Source of the DNA: Larix sibirica
Lineage: Eukaryota > Streptophyta > Pinopsida > Pinales > Pinaceae
Direction of reading: 5' to 3'
Assembly (NCBI GenBank): GCA_004151065.3
Contig: NWUY0300022875.1
Span: forward strand, 21,473 to 33,521
Length of the DNA stretch: 12,049 bases
Position numbers and translations under genes: made by a program. Below the pieces are notes generated by a model that did no database searches, was not told the DNA's origin, and saw nothing but the letters and a program-made list of their open reading frames with translations. Positions 1 through 9,622 of the stretch are shown here, piece after piece (within the stretch, counting starts at the first letter, position 1; the number at the start of each line of letters is the position of its first letter).

Positions 1-289
1 CCCATTGCGGGCTTGTCTCCATCAACCAACCAAACTTTGGTCTGTGGTAGGCGGTATCAGATATGTCTCTTGGGCACTATATAAGGAGTCTTTTTGTCTA
101 ACTTTCAATGATCATCATATCATTATATCTTTTTATATTTGTTTTTGAACCTAAGAGGATTACTTACACTTTTATCTTTTATAATTGTGATGGCTCTACA
201 TAACAACCATTTGGTTTGTTACAAAGAACCTTGTGTTCATGACTTTCAAAAACTCCTAGATGAATCAAAGGAGAATGTTCACGACTTCA

Positions 290-1330
290 CAACTTGACTA
301 TTCGGATGACTCTCAAGTAAACATATCCCTTTTTAGTGATATTCACCTAGCATTGGTGATTCTGAAATAGGAAAGAGTGAATAGCAACACACTCAAGGTT
401 TTGGTTCCAAATTACTGCATATGGGTTATACAAGTGGTGGATTTGGCAAGCATGGATAGGGAATTGGTATGTCCATTTTGCTTGAGGTGAGACTAGCATG
501 AGCATGTCTTGGATATTTTGACACTTCATAGTATATGCAATTCCCATTGATCTCTAAACCACTTTTGTTTGGCAGGAGTTAGATTCTGCACCATTTGTTG
601 ATTTGTCTATTAATGGTATGTCAGGAATTTAATCCATCTCATTTGATAAGGATTCGTGAAAACAATATCCTGCATCTTCTAATAATTTGGAATCAAATTC
701 TTCACCATCCACATCTTAGCCACATGGACGTCCTGATCAAAGTGATAGGAGGTATTCTCATTCTCATTCAAAGTATCAACATTTTGATTGACACACTCAT
801 TGGTATGATTATGAGTCTCCTACAGATAGAAAATGTAGGTGTTGATGGCAAAAATTTGGATCAATACCCACATCTGAAATTGAATATGGTTGGATTGATG
901 ATTGATCATGGTGGCATTTGAGCTATTATTTGAGGACTTCATATCAACTTGCTTCTTCGAGTGTAAAATCATAGTCACTCTTGCTCTCTTTGATTGATTG
1001 ATAGTAGCAACAATCTCCTCTTGACAGTGTTTTGATGGTAACTTTTTTTGTTGCTTCTTTCTACGTGTGTGCAAAAATGGAAGATGCTTTTTCAAATTTG
1101 CTGTTTGGAGTACCTATTGAGATGTTTTACCATCTTGCTTAAAAAGCGTGTGGTCAACGCTCTTTTCCTTGCTTGAAGAATTATTGTTGATCTTCAATAC
1201 TTAATTGCATTTTTATCAGATCACTGTCAACTTCAACAGGATTTTGGTTTGTGTGATCAAAGCATTCATGTTGATCTTCGACACTTGCCTTAATAGCAAC
1301 TTCATTGATTCACTTTCAACTTCAATATGC
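290..1330 (-). pseudogene. heavily decayed minus-strand reading frame, family unknown
   Basis: Read on the minus strand from about 1330 down to 290, long runs of protein-like sequence are broken by stops and frame changes. Examples are EDQHECFDHTNQNP and VEVDSDLIKMQLSIEDQQ (about 1285-1185), NISIGTPNSKFEKASSIF (about 1130-1075), EFDSKLLEDAGYCFHESL (about 700-650) and a Pro-rich DIPIPYPCLPNPP (about 470-430). Many stops sit where a one-base change from Trp, Arg or Gln codons would explain them. I do not recognise the family. A retroelement gag-like product or a dead host gene are both possible, and chance composition is not excluded. The + strand also has an Arg/Ser/His-rich phrase (DRRYSHSHSKYQHFD, 748-792). 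Confidence 0.3.
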
Positions 1331-1600
1331 TCTTTGTCATCTTCTATGCCATTGTTTTTTGGAAATTCTCTTTTGACATGATTGATCGATATTGATTCTC
1401 TGTTCTGACCTTTTGTGCATATGCTTATTTAAACTCATGTTTTGCTTTGTCAGCTTTGAAGAGGTTCCTGTGAAGGTCTTTTGGAGGCTACAATTTTGAT
1501 GCATGAATCTCCACTTAAACTCTTATTTGCTTCTCTAGTTTATGAGACGTTCGTGTGATGGTGTTTTTGAGGCTACAATTTTGAAGCAAGACTCTTCGTT
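1180..1600 (+). repeat. degenerate direct repeats with a period near 85 bp
   Basis: GTTGATCTTC recurs at 1186 and 1270, followed in each case by TCACT[GT]TCAACTTCAA (about 1221 and 1310). Further on, GAGGCTACAATTTTGA recurs at about 1484 and 1569 within a 50-base stretch of about 75% similarity. Spacings are 84-89 bases. The first pair may be repeats within the decayed minus-strand frame. No longer element is recognised between 1330 and 1880. Confidence 0.5.
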
Positions 1601-1880
1601 GTGATCTTGTCTGTACCTTGTCCAGGTTAGGATGTTGTCAGTGTTGGTCATCATCATATTCCCTACCATTTAAATGTTAAGAGGGGATTATTATAATGTT
1701 TATTTGGCCAGTTTTATATTTGACAACATTTTTCTCAAGTTAATACTAAGCGGGGATGTTGGGATGCGTATTTACTTGGTCAAATACGTGATTGATATGT
1801 TGACACCTTTAGTGACTGATATGTTGTCTCAAATGGTTGTCTTGTTTTGTGACCTTTTCTCTGTGTGCAAAAGTCAAGCT

Positions 1881-2100
1881 GAAGGGGGGATGGTAGAATG
1901 TTAGTGTCATGGTGGTTAATCTTGAGTTAGTAGTCCCTTGGTGGCTATAAATCTCATTTATTGTACAGAAACAGTGGGTTATTAATTAGTCCACAATGGT
2001 TGTTAGGGTTATCAGGAGGTGCTGAGATGTATATCTGAAATGTCACCAAGCTGCTCTTATTCTTTCTCCTTCAATTAGAAGATGCTTAAAATTATGAGCT
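1881..2100 (+). mobile_element. possible polypurine tract and LTR start of a retrotransposon
   Basis: GAAGGGGGGA (1881-1890) looks like a polypurine tract and is followed directly by TGGTAGAATG, a TG-starting edge as in an LTR. A TATA-like CTATAAAT lies 55 bases on (1945-1952) and a pyrimidine-rich CTCTTATTCTTTCTCCTTC near 2053-2071. No matching second LTR, primer-binding site or gag-pol was found and the right end is not defined, so this is only a candidate. Confidence 0.35.
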
Positions 2101-2430
2101 TGCATTTGTTACCAGAGGATTTAACCAAACAAAATGATATCAATATGCAAATTCTTCTTTGTAGATGATATTTCCTTGGAAATTGTGAAGGTTTGGGAAT
2201 TAATTTTCAGTCTTAGCTGTAAGGATTCCAGTTCTAATGCCTTTGTTGCTTCCTTTGTAGTGATTTTGCAAATAATTATTGTAGATGACTACCATGTGTG
2301 AAATTTTTACTCCTGTGTCAGAAGTCAATGTTAACTCCAAATTTCTATAGGGGGTATTGCAGGCGTTGTAAAGTCTTTTTAATTCCTTTCTAGTTGTATT
2401 AATTTAGTATCAATAACACTACATTTTCAG

Positions 2431-4375
2431 TCCGAGTATGGTTCTCAAAACTGATTCATTCTGGCAGGTGTTTGTTTCTGATGGTCAGCCATCTAGGTCT
2501 TTGCCTATATTTGATGATGACTTTGTTACCATATATCCTCTTCAACTTAATGACAAGCTTTTGGTTTGTCCATGGTATGAACATGGAGTGGATGATTCTG
2601 AACGAATCGAAGGACAAAAGAATAATTTTGCAGATGCAAAGTCAAAAAGCAAGTATAATTCCTTTCTTAAAACCACTCCCTCTTCCAGCTACGAAAAGCT
2701 TGATAGTCCCACTTCTAGTGATTCTGAAGGCTCAAAATCATTGGAATCACAACATGACAAGAGGAGTCTTAAGAGACGTTTGACTCAAGAGGATAGTTAT
2801 CCCAAGATCAGTGAGGCCCCTAATAAAGATGCTGTTACCTACGAAGGAAAAAGGATTTCAGCGAAAGAAAAATTAAAGGTGAGGGGATTTGACAGCAGCA
2901 GTTCTGAGCAGTGTAGGTACCTGGATAGCAAGAAGAGGAAGAAGGATGGTTCAAGGGATCTTCTTGATTCAGACGTAGTGGAGATCTACGAAGGAAAGGA
3001 AGGATGCTTACGTAGAGGTACAGCTATTGAACGCGTTCATGAACAGACCAAATGCCAATGGAGAGTGAACAACAAGTTGGAGAGGGAGCTACCTAATTTG
3101 CCAGATGGTGCAATCCCTGTGTACATTAAATGTCCATCAGGCACTGTGACTGTGATTGATGAAAAGACAATCAAGCAAAACCAATTGGCTAGTGACAGTG
3201 GCCAAGATGATCAAACAGCATTAAAAGCTGGGGAACTGATTGGGTTTGTGTGCTATATGAAGAAGTTAAGATCAGCTTGTATAATAGTTAATTGTGAAAC
3301 CCTAGAGTTAGCAGATGAACTGTACCAGCATTCACTACTTAGTTGCATTTCCTGTTGCAAAACTGATAAAAATGGAAGTAGCTGTTCATATTCCATTTCT
3401 GCAGTTATTCATTTATCTCCTCCTAGTGTGTTGAGATCTGAAAAATATATTTCATGGATGAGGCATCTCGCAGATGATATCTTGCATATAACCATGCAGG
3501 ATGGGCCTTCTGAATATGGTTTCCTCTCTTCCTTCACAACTCTGGCTAAAATGAATATGGTTAACAAAGAAATCTTTCCTCTCCCATTCAATGCTTCTCT
3601 ACAAAAACATCAAACTGATGATGAGAACATAAAAATTTTTGGTTTTCGTAGGCAAGTCAAGACTGGTCAAATGCTTATGTGTGTAACATTTCAAAGGAAT
3701 CTCAAAAGTGAAGTTCAAGTGGTTGTGGATGACTCAATGTGTCGAGAAAAAATGAATGTAGAGTTCATACAGAAAACATTGGCTCAAAGAAAGCCTGATC
3801 TAACCGAAAAAATTAATAAGGTTGCAGAAGATGTTTTAGTCTCATCACAAAATGCTAGCATGCAGATGAGTGCAAACAAGTTATCAGCAATAGAACTAAG
3901 GGAGAAACTACTACAGCAGAGAAAGCTAGCAAGCACTGATTCAACCAATAAAGGTGTTTGTGTTGTATCTTCCAACATCTCTAGTGCCAACAATCTGAAA
4001 TGTGAAGGGCTTGGAAAAATTCGTAACTCGCTTTGTAATGGCAGAGAGGGATCTTCTCAATTCAAGTTGCTTTTCCTAGGTACAGGATCTGCTGAGCCAA
4101 GCAAATACAGAGGAAGCAGTGGTATTCTTCTGCAGATGCACAATAGCGGAGCAAGTATGTTGTTAGATGCAGGAGAGGGTGTTGCAGGACAGATTCTCAG
4201 GACTTTTGGCAAGCACAAAATGGAAATGGTAGTTAATGGACTTCAATGCGTGTGGATTTCACATAAGCATGCAGATCATGTTTTGGGGATCATATCCATC
4301 ATTGCTACAAGGTCTGAGGGCGGCCCAGATCTTTTAGTTGTTGGATCAACAGCAGTTCATAAATGGCTTCTGGAG
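2431..4375 (+). CDS. TRZ (ELAC2-type): tRNase Z long form, first visible coding exon (5'-partial gene)
   Basis: Long-form tRNase Z cuts the 3' trailer from precursor tRNAs in the nucleus and/or organelles. This exon gives 648 codons, numbered here from the ATG at 2438. Residues 1-45 match the late part of the family's degenerate N-terminal lactamase half (SMVLKTDSF, then DDDFVTIYPL). About 47-225 is a hydrophilic Ser/Lys/Glu-rich insert with KRR and KKRKK patches. About 228-390 resumes the N-terminal half, with VIHLSPPSV and SWM typical of the family. The C-terminal catalytic half begins with LGTGSAEPSKYR (about 546-557, the long-form PxKxR region), then LLDAGEGVAGQ, then the zinc motif HKHADH at 4262-4279. 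The ATG at 2438 is probably not the start: similarity reaches back to the acceptor ACATTTTCAG ending at 2430. The donor is GAG|GTATAT after 4375, and reading through it meets a stop at 4403-4405. Upstream exons for the N-terminal lactamase core were not found in the window. Family assignment is firm; choice among plant paralogues is not. Confidence 0.9.
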
Positions 4376-5432
4376 GTATATTTTCGCATTCTTACAGACT
4401 GCTGACATTTATCTCATGTGTTCATATACTGTTTTTTCAAATTTTTATGTCAATATAATTGCTATGTGGTATACCTTTGACTGTAAAGTTATGTGTAAAT
4501 GCTGTAGGTTGTATTTTAGTCATATTTTCTTGTTAAGTGCATATCTGTGAAGCGATGGCCCATTTTTTCTTAGTCTTCCTTAAACAGTTGCCAAGGTTCA
4601 GAAGAGCATTTTGGCCTTGACTAGGAAATCAGTTTAAAAACTTAATACATATGTTTTCAAGGTTATAATGCCATCACTCAAGCAAATGTGGTTCTTCTTT
4701 TTAAAATCATTTGTACTCAATAAGATTAGTTTTTGGCAACAGCTGCTTGAGACTCGTTGATACCTCTCAATAGACTCATAATTTGTCTTGGTATAGCTCG
4801 TTAAAATGTCAATACATGGTAAGCGACCTGCAAACTACAAACCCTAGAAAGCTGGAAACTCAATGAAATCTTAAAACTGCTGTTTGTATGCTAACTGAAA
4901 AGTATGAACAGCAAACAGTAGAAATTTGCAGCAGTAAAAATCTCGTCTGTTTTTCTTCTTTTGACTGGAGATAAAACTGTACAATGCAATCACTACAAAA
5001 CTTCAGTGTTGATATTAACCAAGTGAGATCCTGTCCACTTTTATAGATAATAAGATAAGATAATTTTATTAATGTCCAACAAATGACCACAAAAGTAGGC
5101 TAGGGTTTACAATGCTGGTACCCTAACCCTAGGCATCTAGGATAGAACACCCTAACGTATGCATGTGCTGGGATGCTTAGGGAACTGTGCCTTAGCTGTA
5201 TAGGACTCCTCATGCTGCTCACCTTTACCCTCTCCTTGGGATCAGCACCCTCTATAACTGGAAATATACTTAACTGCTGTACATTTCATAAAGCTGGAAG
5301 AGCAAACTCACGTTAGGAAAACACCTAATTTTGAAATTTGAACTGAAGCAAATCTTTTAATTCTGGAAAAGCAACCTAATTTAGGAACAGCACACTAAAT
5401 TTAGAATCACAAATATAGAGAATCGTAAGGCT

Positions 5433-5470
5433 GGCACATGCATGGTGTAGGGTCTAGGCATGCATGTGCC
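5433..5470. repeat. perfect 12-bp inverted repeat containing RY (CATGCATG) motifs
   Basis: The left arm GGCACATGCATG (5433-5444) and right arm CATGCATGTGCC (5459-5470) are exact reverse complements separated by 14 bases. Each arm contains GCATG/CATGCA, the RY core that B3 factors of the ABI3/FUS3 type bind in plants. The site is intronic, so a regulatory role is only a possibility. It could also be part of a decayed element; a related string GTATGCATGTGCTGG occurs at about 5158-5172. Confidence 0.8.
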
Positions 5471-6239
5471 CTCTCTGTCTAAATAAGAACATCCTGCTTC
5501 CCAAGGCACTCTAGATCTGCGTCCTTGTCTGTCTCTGTTGCTTCTGTACACTACTGCACTGAGGAATGTAAGTGTGTTAACTCTACTGGAGGAAGAACAC
5601 TGACTGAGAAATCATATATAAACTAACATAAGTGTCCTAGCTATTTTCATCTAGACAGAATGGAAGTAGACTAGTTAACTATGCCCTTGACAAGAAAGAA
5701 AGGGAATATTATGGAGGATTAAGTGAGATCCTAGGGATATTTTAGTATTAGATTAATGAAATATTGACTTGAACATAATATATGGAATAGAAGGGGTATT
5801 TAAAATAAGTGATGACAAAGATAAAGGAAACACAACAATGGCTTTGATATACAGAATCTAAGGGAATAGGAGGGAAATGGTAATGGTTTAATACTGTTTA
5901 AGCAAGATGCTTGTTCAAATAAGATATTAAACTAGCTCTCAAAAGATGAAATATATAAAATGCAAGAGGGGCACTTGATGCACCACTTATGATGTGGGCT
6001 TTAGGAAGCTACCGATCAGCTATGCAATTTAGTTTCAGTAGACAAAGCATGGAGATGCAAAGAAAAGGTCAAGAAAAGCACAAGGGGATCCTTTAATACA
6101 TTGAAGAAGTGAACAATGTGAAATAATAACAGCAGTTGATTCTGTCAACTGAAAATTAACATGCTTTACTATTACCTCCAAAATATTTGCAATAAATCTT
6201 CTAGCTCCTACAGGAAAGGACTATGCTGCAGAATAGAGC

Positions 6240-6890
6240 ACTCTCCCAACTAGATCATTATGATTTCCAATGAGCCACAAGTAAGAGAGATTTCTCTTTT
6301 CGAAAGATCATCAGCCTCCAAGTTAGGTTCTTGGAATATATGAGCAAAAGAGATATAATTGAAAGAGTTTGAGAGTCTTGTCGTCTCATTTAAGAGGGTG
6401 AAGATTGTAATTATGCATCTGAAACTCCACTCTCATCCATTGGATTACAAGTTTTGAATCCCCGAAAACCTGTAAAGAGGAAATTCCAAACTCTGCTGCC
6501 AAGATTAAGACCAATCTCAGGGCCCAAAGTTCAGATTGTTTGAACCAGGCCCAATCCCTGCTTTAAATATTATAAAATGGCTTTCAGAGAAGAAGATAAT
6601 TCCTCCCGCTCCACCCATCTTGATCTCATGTTGATAAGCACCATCAAAGAATGCTCATGGCATACTCTTGTCTATGTGCTCACTCACCAATCTGAGCCTC
6701 TGCTCTATCCAGACTTGAAAAAACTAGCAACATTTGTACTTTGAATAGCAACAGCCACAGGTGGGAGAATCCTATCTTCAAATATGGCTGAATTCCTCGC
6801 CAGCCAAATCCCCCAAGAAACAAAGAATGGCAGAGCTGTGAAGGTTCTTGTAATTTAATGATGATCCATCCAGTTTTTAATGACATTTTA
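6240..6890 (-). pseudogene. decayed LINE (non-LTR retrotransposon) 3' region with RNase H domain
   Basis: Read on the minus strand, 6886 down to 6660 gives LCHSLFLGGFGWRGIQPYLK and, further on, EHIDKSMP followed by a TGA. This resembles the segment between reverse transcriptase and RNase H in plant LINEs. After the TGA (complement of 6655-6657, where a Trp codon would be expected) comes AFFDGAYQ and GGAGGIIFFSESHF, the first RNase H strand with its catalytic Asp. A frameshift near 6525 leads into LRLVLILAAEFGISSLQVFG and DSKLVIQWM, containing the GDS catalytic Asp (6455-6463). Another shift leads to HIFQEPNLEADDLSKRE (6298 upward), the C-terminal RNase H His/Asp motif. Several stops and frameshifts mean it is dead. 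It lies antisense within the host intron. Upstream RT sequence is absent, which fits a 5'-truncated LINE copy. Confidence 0.8.
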
Positions 6891-6932
6891 ATGCTTGACG
6901 TAACTCTTATTAATACGGGGGAGAGAAATTTA

Positions 6933-7288
6933 GAAAAAGATTAGAAACCCACTTGAATTCATGAAGGACACTTCCACAAACCCCAGTAAAAGAAAAAGAA
7001 TTGCAAGACCAGCAAAGAAGTCATTTTCTTTTCCAAGGGAAAAATCGTCATTTCCATTAAAGGAGAAAATAAATCCCTCTTTATGTGCTCAAGCACTTAC
7101 AGCACATAAAGAAAAATATTAGAAACCCACTTGAATTCAGGAAGGACACTTTCACAAACGTCAATAAAAGAAAAAGAATTTCAAGACCAGCAAAGGAGAA
7201 GTCATTTTCTTTTCCAAGGAAAAAATCATCATTTCCATCAAAGGAGAAAATAAATCACTCTCTATGTGCTGAAGCACTTACAGCAAAG
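6933..7288 (+). repeat. tandem duplication of an approximately 178-bp coding-like fragment
   Basis: Copy 1 (6933-7110) and copy 2 (7111-7288) both run from a GAAAAA[GT]ATTAGAAACCC start to a GCACTTACAGCA end. By eye they differ at about 13 of 172 aligned positions plus one 3-base insertion in copy 2. In the shared frame (RNPLEF..KDT) most differences fall at codon positions 1 or 2 and change the residue, so the copies do not look constrained as protein. Confidence 0.85.
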
Positions 7289-7383
7289 AAGTCATATCTG
7301 GCTGTTCCATTTTATTGCCAGAAATTTACAAGGAAGAAAAAGGAGGAGGGCAGTGATGAGGCACCTCGAAGTTGGTTGCAATA
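7085..7383 (+). pseudogene. basic, Ser/Lys-rich gene fragment, possibly B3-like
   Basis: The open frame through the second duplicated copy continues into unique sequence and ends at TAA (7382-7384). It reads as a lysine-rich linker (KRKRISRPAKEKSFSF, then SSFPSKEKIN) followed by SLCAEALTAKKSYLAVPF, YCQKFTRKKKEEGSDE and APRSWLQ. The last part faintly resembles the end of a plant B3 (REM-type) domain, where a 'VP..F..K' phrase precedes an 'RSW' phrase, but this is a weak impression. The ATG at 7085 sits in copy 1 and is unlikely to be a true start. It lies inside the host intron on the sense strand, so it is best read as a captured or relic gene fragment. Confidence 0.35.
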
Positions 7384-7670
7384 ACCTGAATTCCTGCCGT
7401 ACTGCCTTCCAATGAACTGTTACTTTTCCCCCTAAAGCTTCCAAGACTCCCGATGGTGTTTTTTTATTCCTCCTCACCTCAGAACTTCTTCATTTCAAAC
7501 TATACCTAATCAGTAGTCAGTTACTCAACTGATGGCAACATGCATACAATCATGAGATACAGCATATTATTGCATTGTTCTCTCTTCGTCCACGTGACAA
7601 TTATAAAACATTGCAAACCTTTTGCTTACAATACAAATGCAGGGTAAAAGGTTTTAGGTGGCAAAATTAA

Positions 7671-7691
7671 GCTACAACGCAGGGTTGTAGC
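7671..7691. repeat. short perfect hairpin in the intron
   Basis: GCTACAAC (7671-7678) and GTTGTAGC (7684-7691) are exact reverse complements around a five-base loop. This could arise by chance or be a remnant of a small element; no function is implied. Confidence 0.5.
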
Positions 7692-8614
7692 ATTCTCGGA
7701 CTAACTTATAGACGGCATCATATTGTATAGATACTGATGGACACACACACTTGATGTCTATCCTGGAATGAGTGTCTAGAAGCTCGAGTACCTTTTACTT
7801 CAAAACTTGATCAAGAAGTCAAAGCTCCAAAGTTGACCATACCAGGAAATATGATAGAAATGTCTGCTTTCCACATATCAGATTCAAGTTCGGGATTTCT
7901 AATATTATCCATCCAGTGCTTCCCATACCCGGTGGTAATAATTACTGAATCCTGATTAGTCTCCAACTTTCTTTTTTAATATTTGTTTGGTAGTTGATCC
8001 CATCGTGCTAGAATAAAAGAATTAAGAGGCAAAGGAAGGCAAGTTTTGAGGGGAATTAGTTTTGTTGTGAAACCTGATGATTCACGAGGAAAGTTAAGGC
8101 AAAATGTCGCTTAGCAAATCCTCATACATGTTTTAGAAATCTCTCACCAGAATACAAACAAGTAAAAACGTTGATATTAAAAAGTTTAATCTAAAAACCA
8201 TTTTCCAATTGAAACTTTGAAAGTAGGTCAGAAGTTTCCGTGGACTTTGCCATTTATATGGTTTCGTTGCCATAGAGGAGATCTAAGGTTGACGATTTCA
8301 AATTTTACTGAATTCATTTTCTATCTTGCAAGAAGCATGCATTGGAAAAACGTCAATAGAAAAACTGCAGGATAAATAGAAACTACATTTGAACCATAAA
8401 TTAATCTCATATCAGCTTAATGTAAGTCACCATCAACGAATTTAAAATGAACTTGTGTAATATGTGAATTATAAGCTTAATTTAAATTGTACATTTAAGT
8501 TTCATATGACATCACGTGTAGACAAACTACATGTCCATTACTCACTGAAGGACAAACTTGTCAACTGCCCTGGGCACCTTATAGTTCACATATTAATCAA
8601 TCTATAACTGGAGA

Positions 8615-8840
8615 TCATATAATAATAATATAATAATAATCTATTTCTAAGGTCACAGCTAAGCCAGACAACAATTTGGTGTATGAGATCCCCTTGTTTG
8701 TGGAACAAGGGACACCCCTCTGCGCAGTGATTTAACTGCTAAAGTCTACAGAGTTGTACATACCCACCCCTTCTGGATTTGAACCTATGACCTCCTAGGA
8801 GGAAACACATGTTCTTAACCATTAGGCCCACTCAGACTGT
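8615..8840 (-). mobile_element. tRNA-derived SINE
   Basis: On the minus strand the element starts near 8835 with a tRNA-like head. It has an RNA polymerase III A box GGCCTAATGG (complement of 8819-8828) and a B box GGTTCAAATCC (complement of 8775-8785), 33 bases apart. Both fit the plant SINE/tRNA consensus. A tRNA-unrelated body follows, including a perfect 8-bp hairpin (arms 8691-8698 and 8704-8711). It ends in an ATT-rich tail at about 8618-8645. The head does not fold as an intact tRNA, so it is not a tRNA gene. I could not identify target-site duplications. Confidence 0.75.
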
Positions 8841-9622
8841 AATGTTCATAACAACGCAGTGTATAAATTTTACTGGATAAGTGTTAGGCATGCCTCCTGG
8901 TACATGTATTTGAGATAAAGTTTGGTAAAATTAGCATATATATTATTTTTAATCTGCCTATCATCTTATGAATGCTTCACCTTTTGCTTGATTACTTTGT
9001 GACTGCTGTTTATTATCATCCTCATATTGTGCTTTGACCTTGTCTTTAATGATCCAGATCTTTTTGGTGAACTGACAAGAATGCTTCTACTCTGTTGTTG
9101 GGACAGATGGGCCAAAATAGCACCCCTTGTATGTTACAATATACTGCAGTTTGTCAGGGATAATTAGGCTGTGTTGTAGATTACATTCGATAACCATATC
9201 GAACTCTGTTGTCCCGAAGAATGCTGCTGTCACCACATGAGCTATTTTATATATCAGCTTTTATAGTTTTAGTCACTGCTTTCAAATATATTCCATCTTA
9301 ACTACTTGTTTCCAAAAATGGAAACATTTTCCTCTTATTTTTCCATCTTAAATGTTTAAGAAGCCTGAACATACAACCATACAAAAGGGATTTCGGTCTG
9401 GAATATTTTTACTCTTGAAAACTGGAACCATTCAAGTTTAATGTCCATTATCTCTTGCTTCCTGGACTGTAGTTTTTGTTTCTTCCTGAAACTCATATAT
9501 ACTGATTCTCGAATAAGGGGTGTAGAACTAGAGAGTTAATGTATGAAAGAGTTAGTTTTATCTTTTCGTCATAACTAACTTTGAAACCATGTAGGATTTG
9601 AGATTTAGCTGTTGTTTTCCAG

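Larger units (their letters stand above)
1..2430 (+). other. upstream intron of the tRNase Z gene (5' end outside window)
   Basis: The first visible exon starts in the middle of the N-terminal domain, so the sequence before it should be intron. The acceptor ACATTTTCAG at 2421-2430 has a short pyrimidine stretch and is placed by family similarity just downstream. I found no exon in 1-2430 for the missing N-terminal part (LGTG, AGEG and WGP-type motifs). The intron is therefore at least about 2.4 kb and largely repeat-derived. Bases 1-290 and 1950-2420 show no gene, RNA or clear repeat to me. Confidence 0.6.
4376..9622 (+). other. 5.2 kb phase-0 intron inside the tRNase Z catalytic domain
   Basis: GT at 4376-4377 and AG at 9621-9622 bound an intron of 5247 bases, placed between the WLLE and VNHVYRKLG codons. 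Protein similarity is continuous across the join, so no coding exon appears to be missing. It holds the inverted repeat, LINE relic, duplicated fragment and SINE listed separately. I see no gene, structured RNA or clear element in 4400-5420, 5480-6240, 7400-8610 or 8850-9600 beyond AT-rich sequence, short hairpins and brief simple repeats (AC repeat near 7740; ATAAGATAAGATAA near 5047). Confidence 0.85.

Noticed and set aside
595-921. 108-codon + strand open frame
   Set aside because: Its hydrophobic, Ile/Leu-rich composition looks like a shadow. The opposite strand carries the more protein-like, decayed frames.
2438-2467. ATG 2438 as the true start, or CTGGCAG at 2461-2467 as the acceptor
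   Set aside because: The residues SMVLKTDSF before 2468 align with the family, and the similarity extends back to the CAG at 2430. The N-terminal lactamase core must come from earlier exons.
6680-6886. Independent small minus-strand gene
   Set aside because: It is the upstream part of the LINE relic and continues, past a TGA, into the RNase H motif FDGA.
8766-8840. tRNA gene on the minus strand
   Set aside because: A and B boxes are present, but the arms do not pair as a complete cloverleaf, and the unit continues into a body and an ATT tail as in a SINE.
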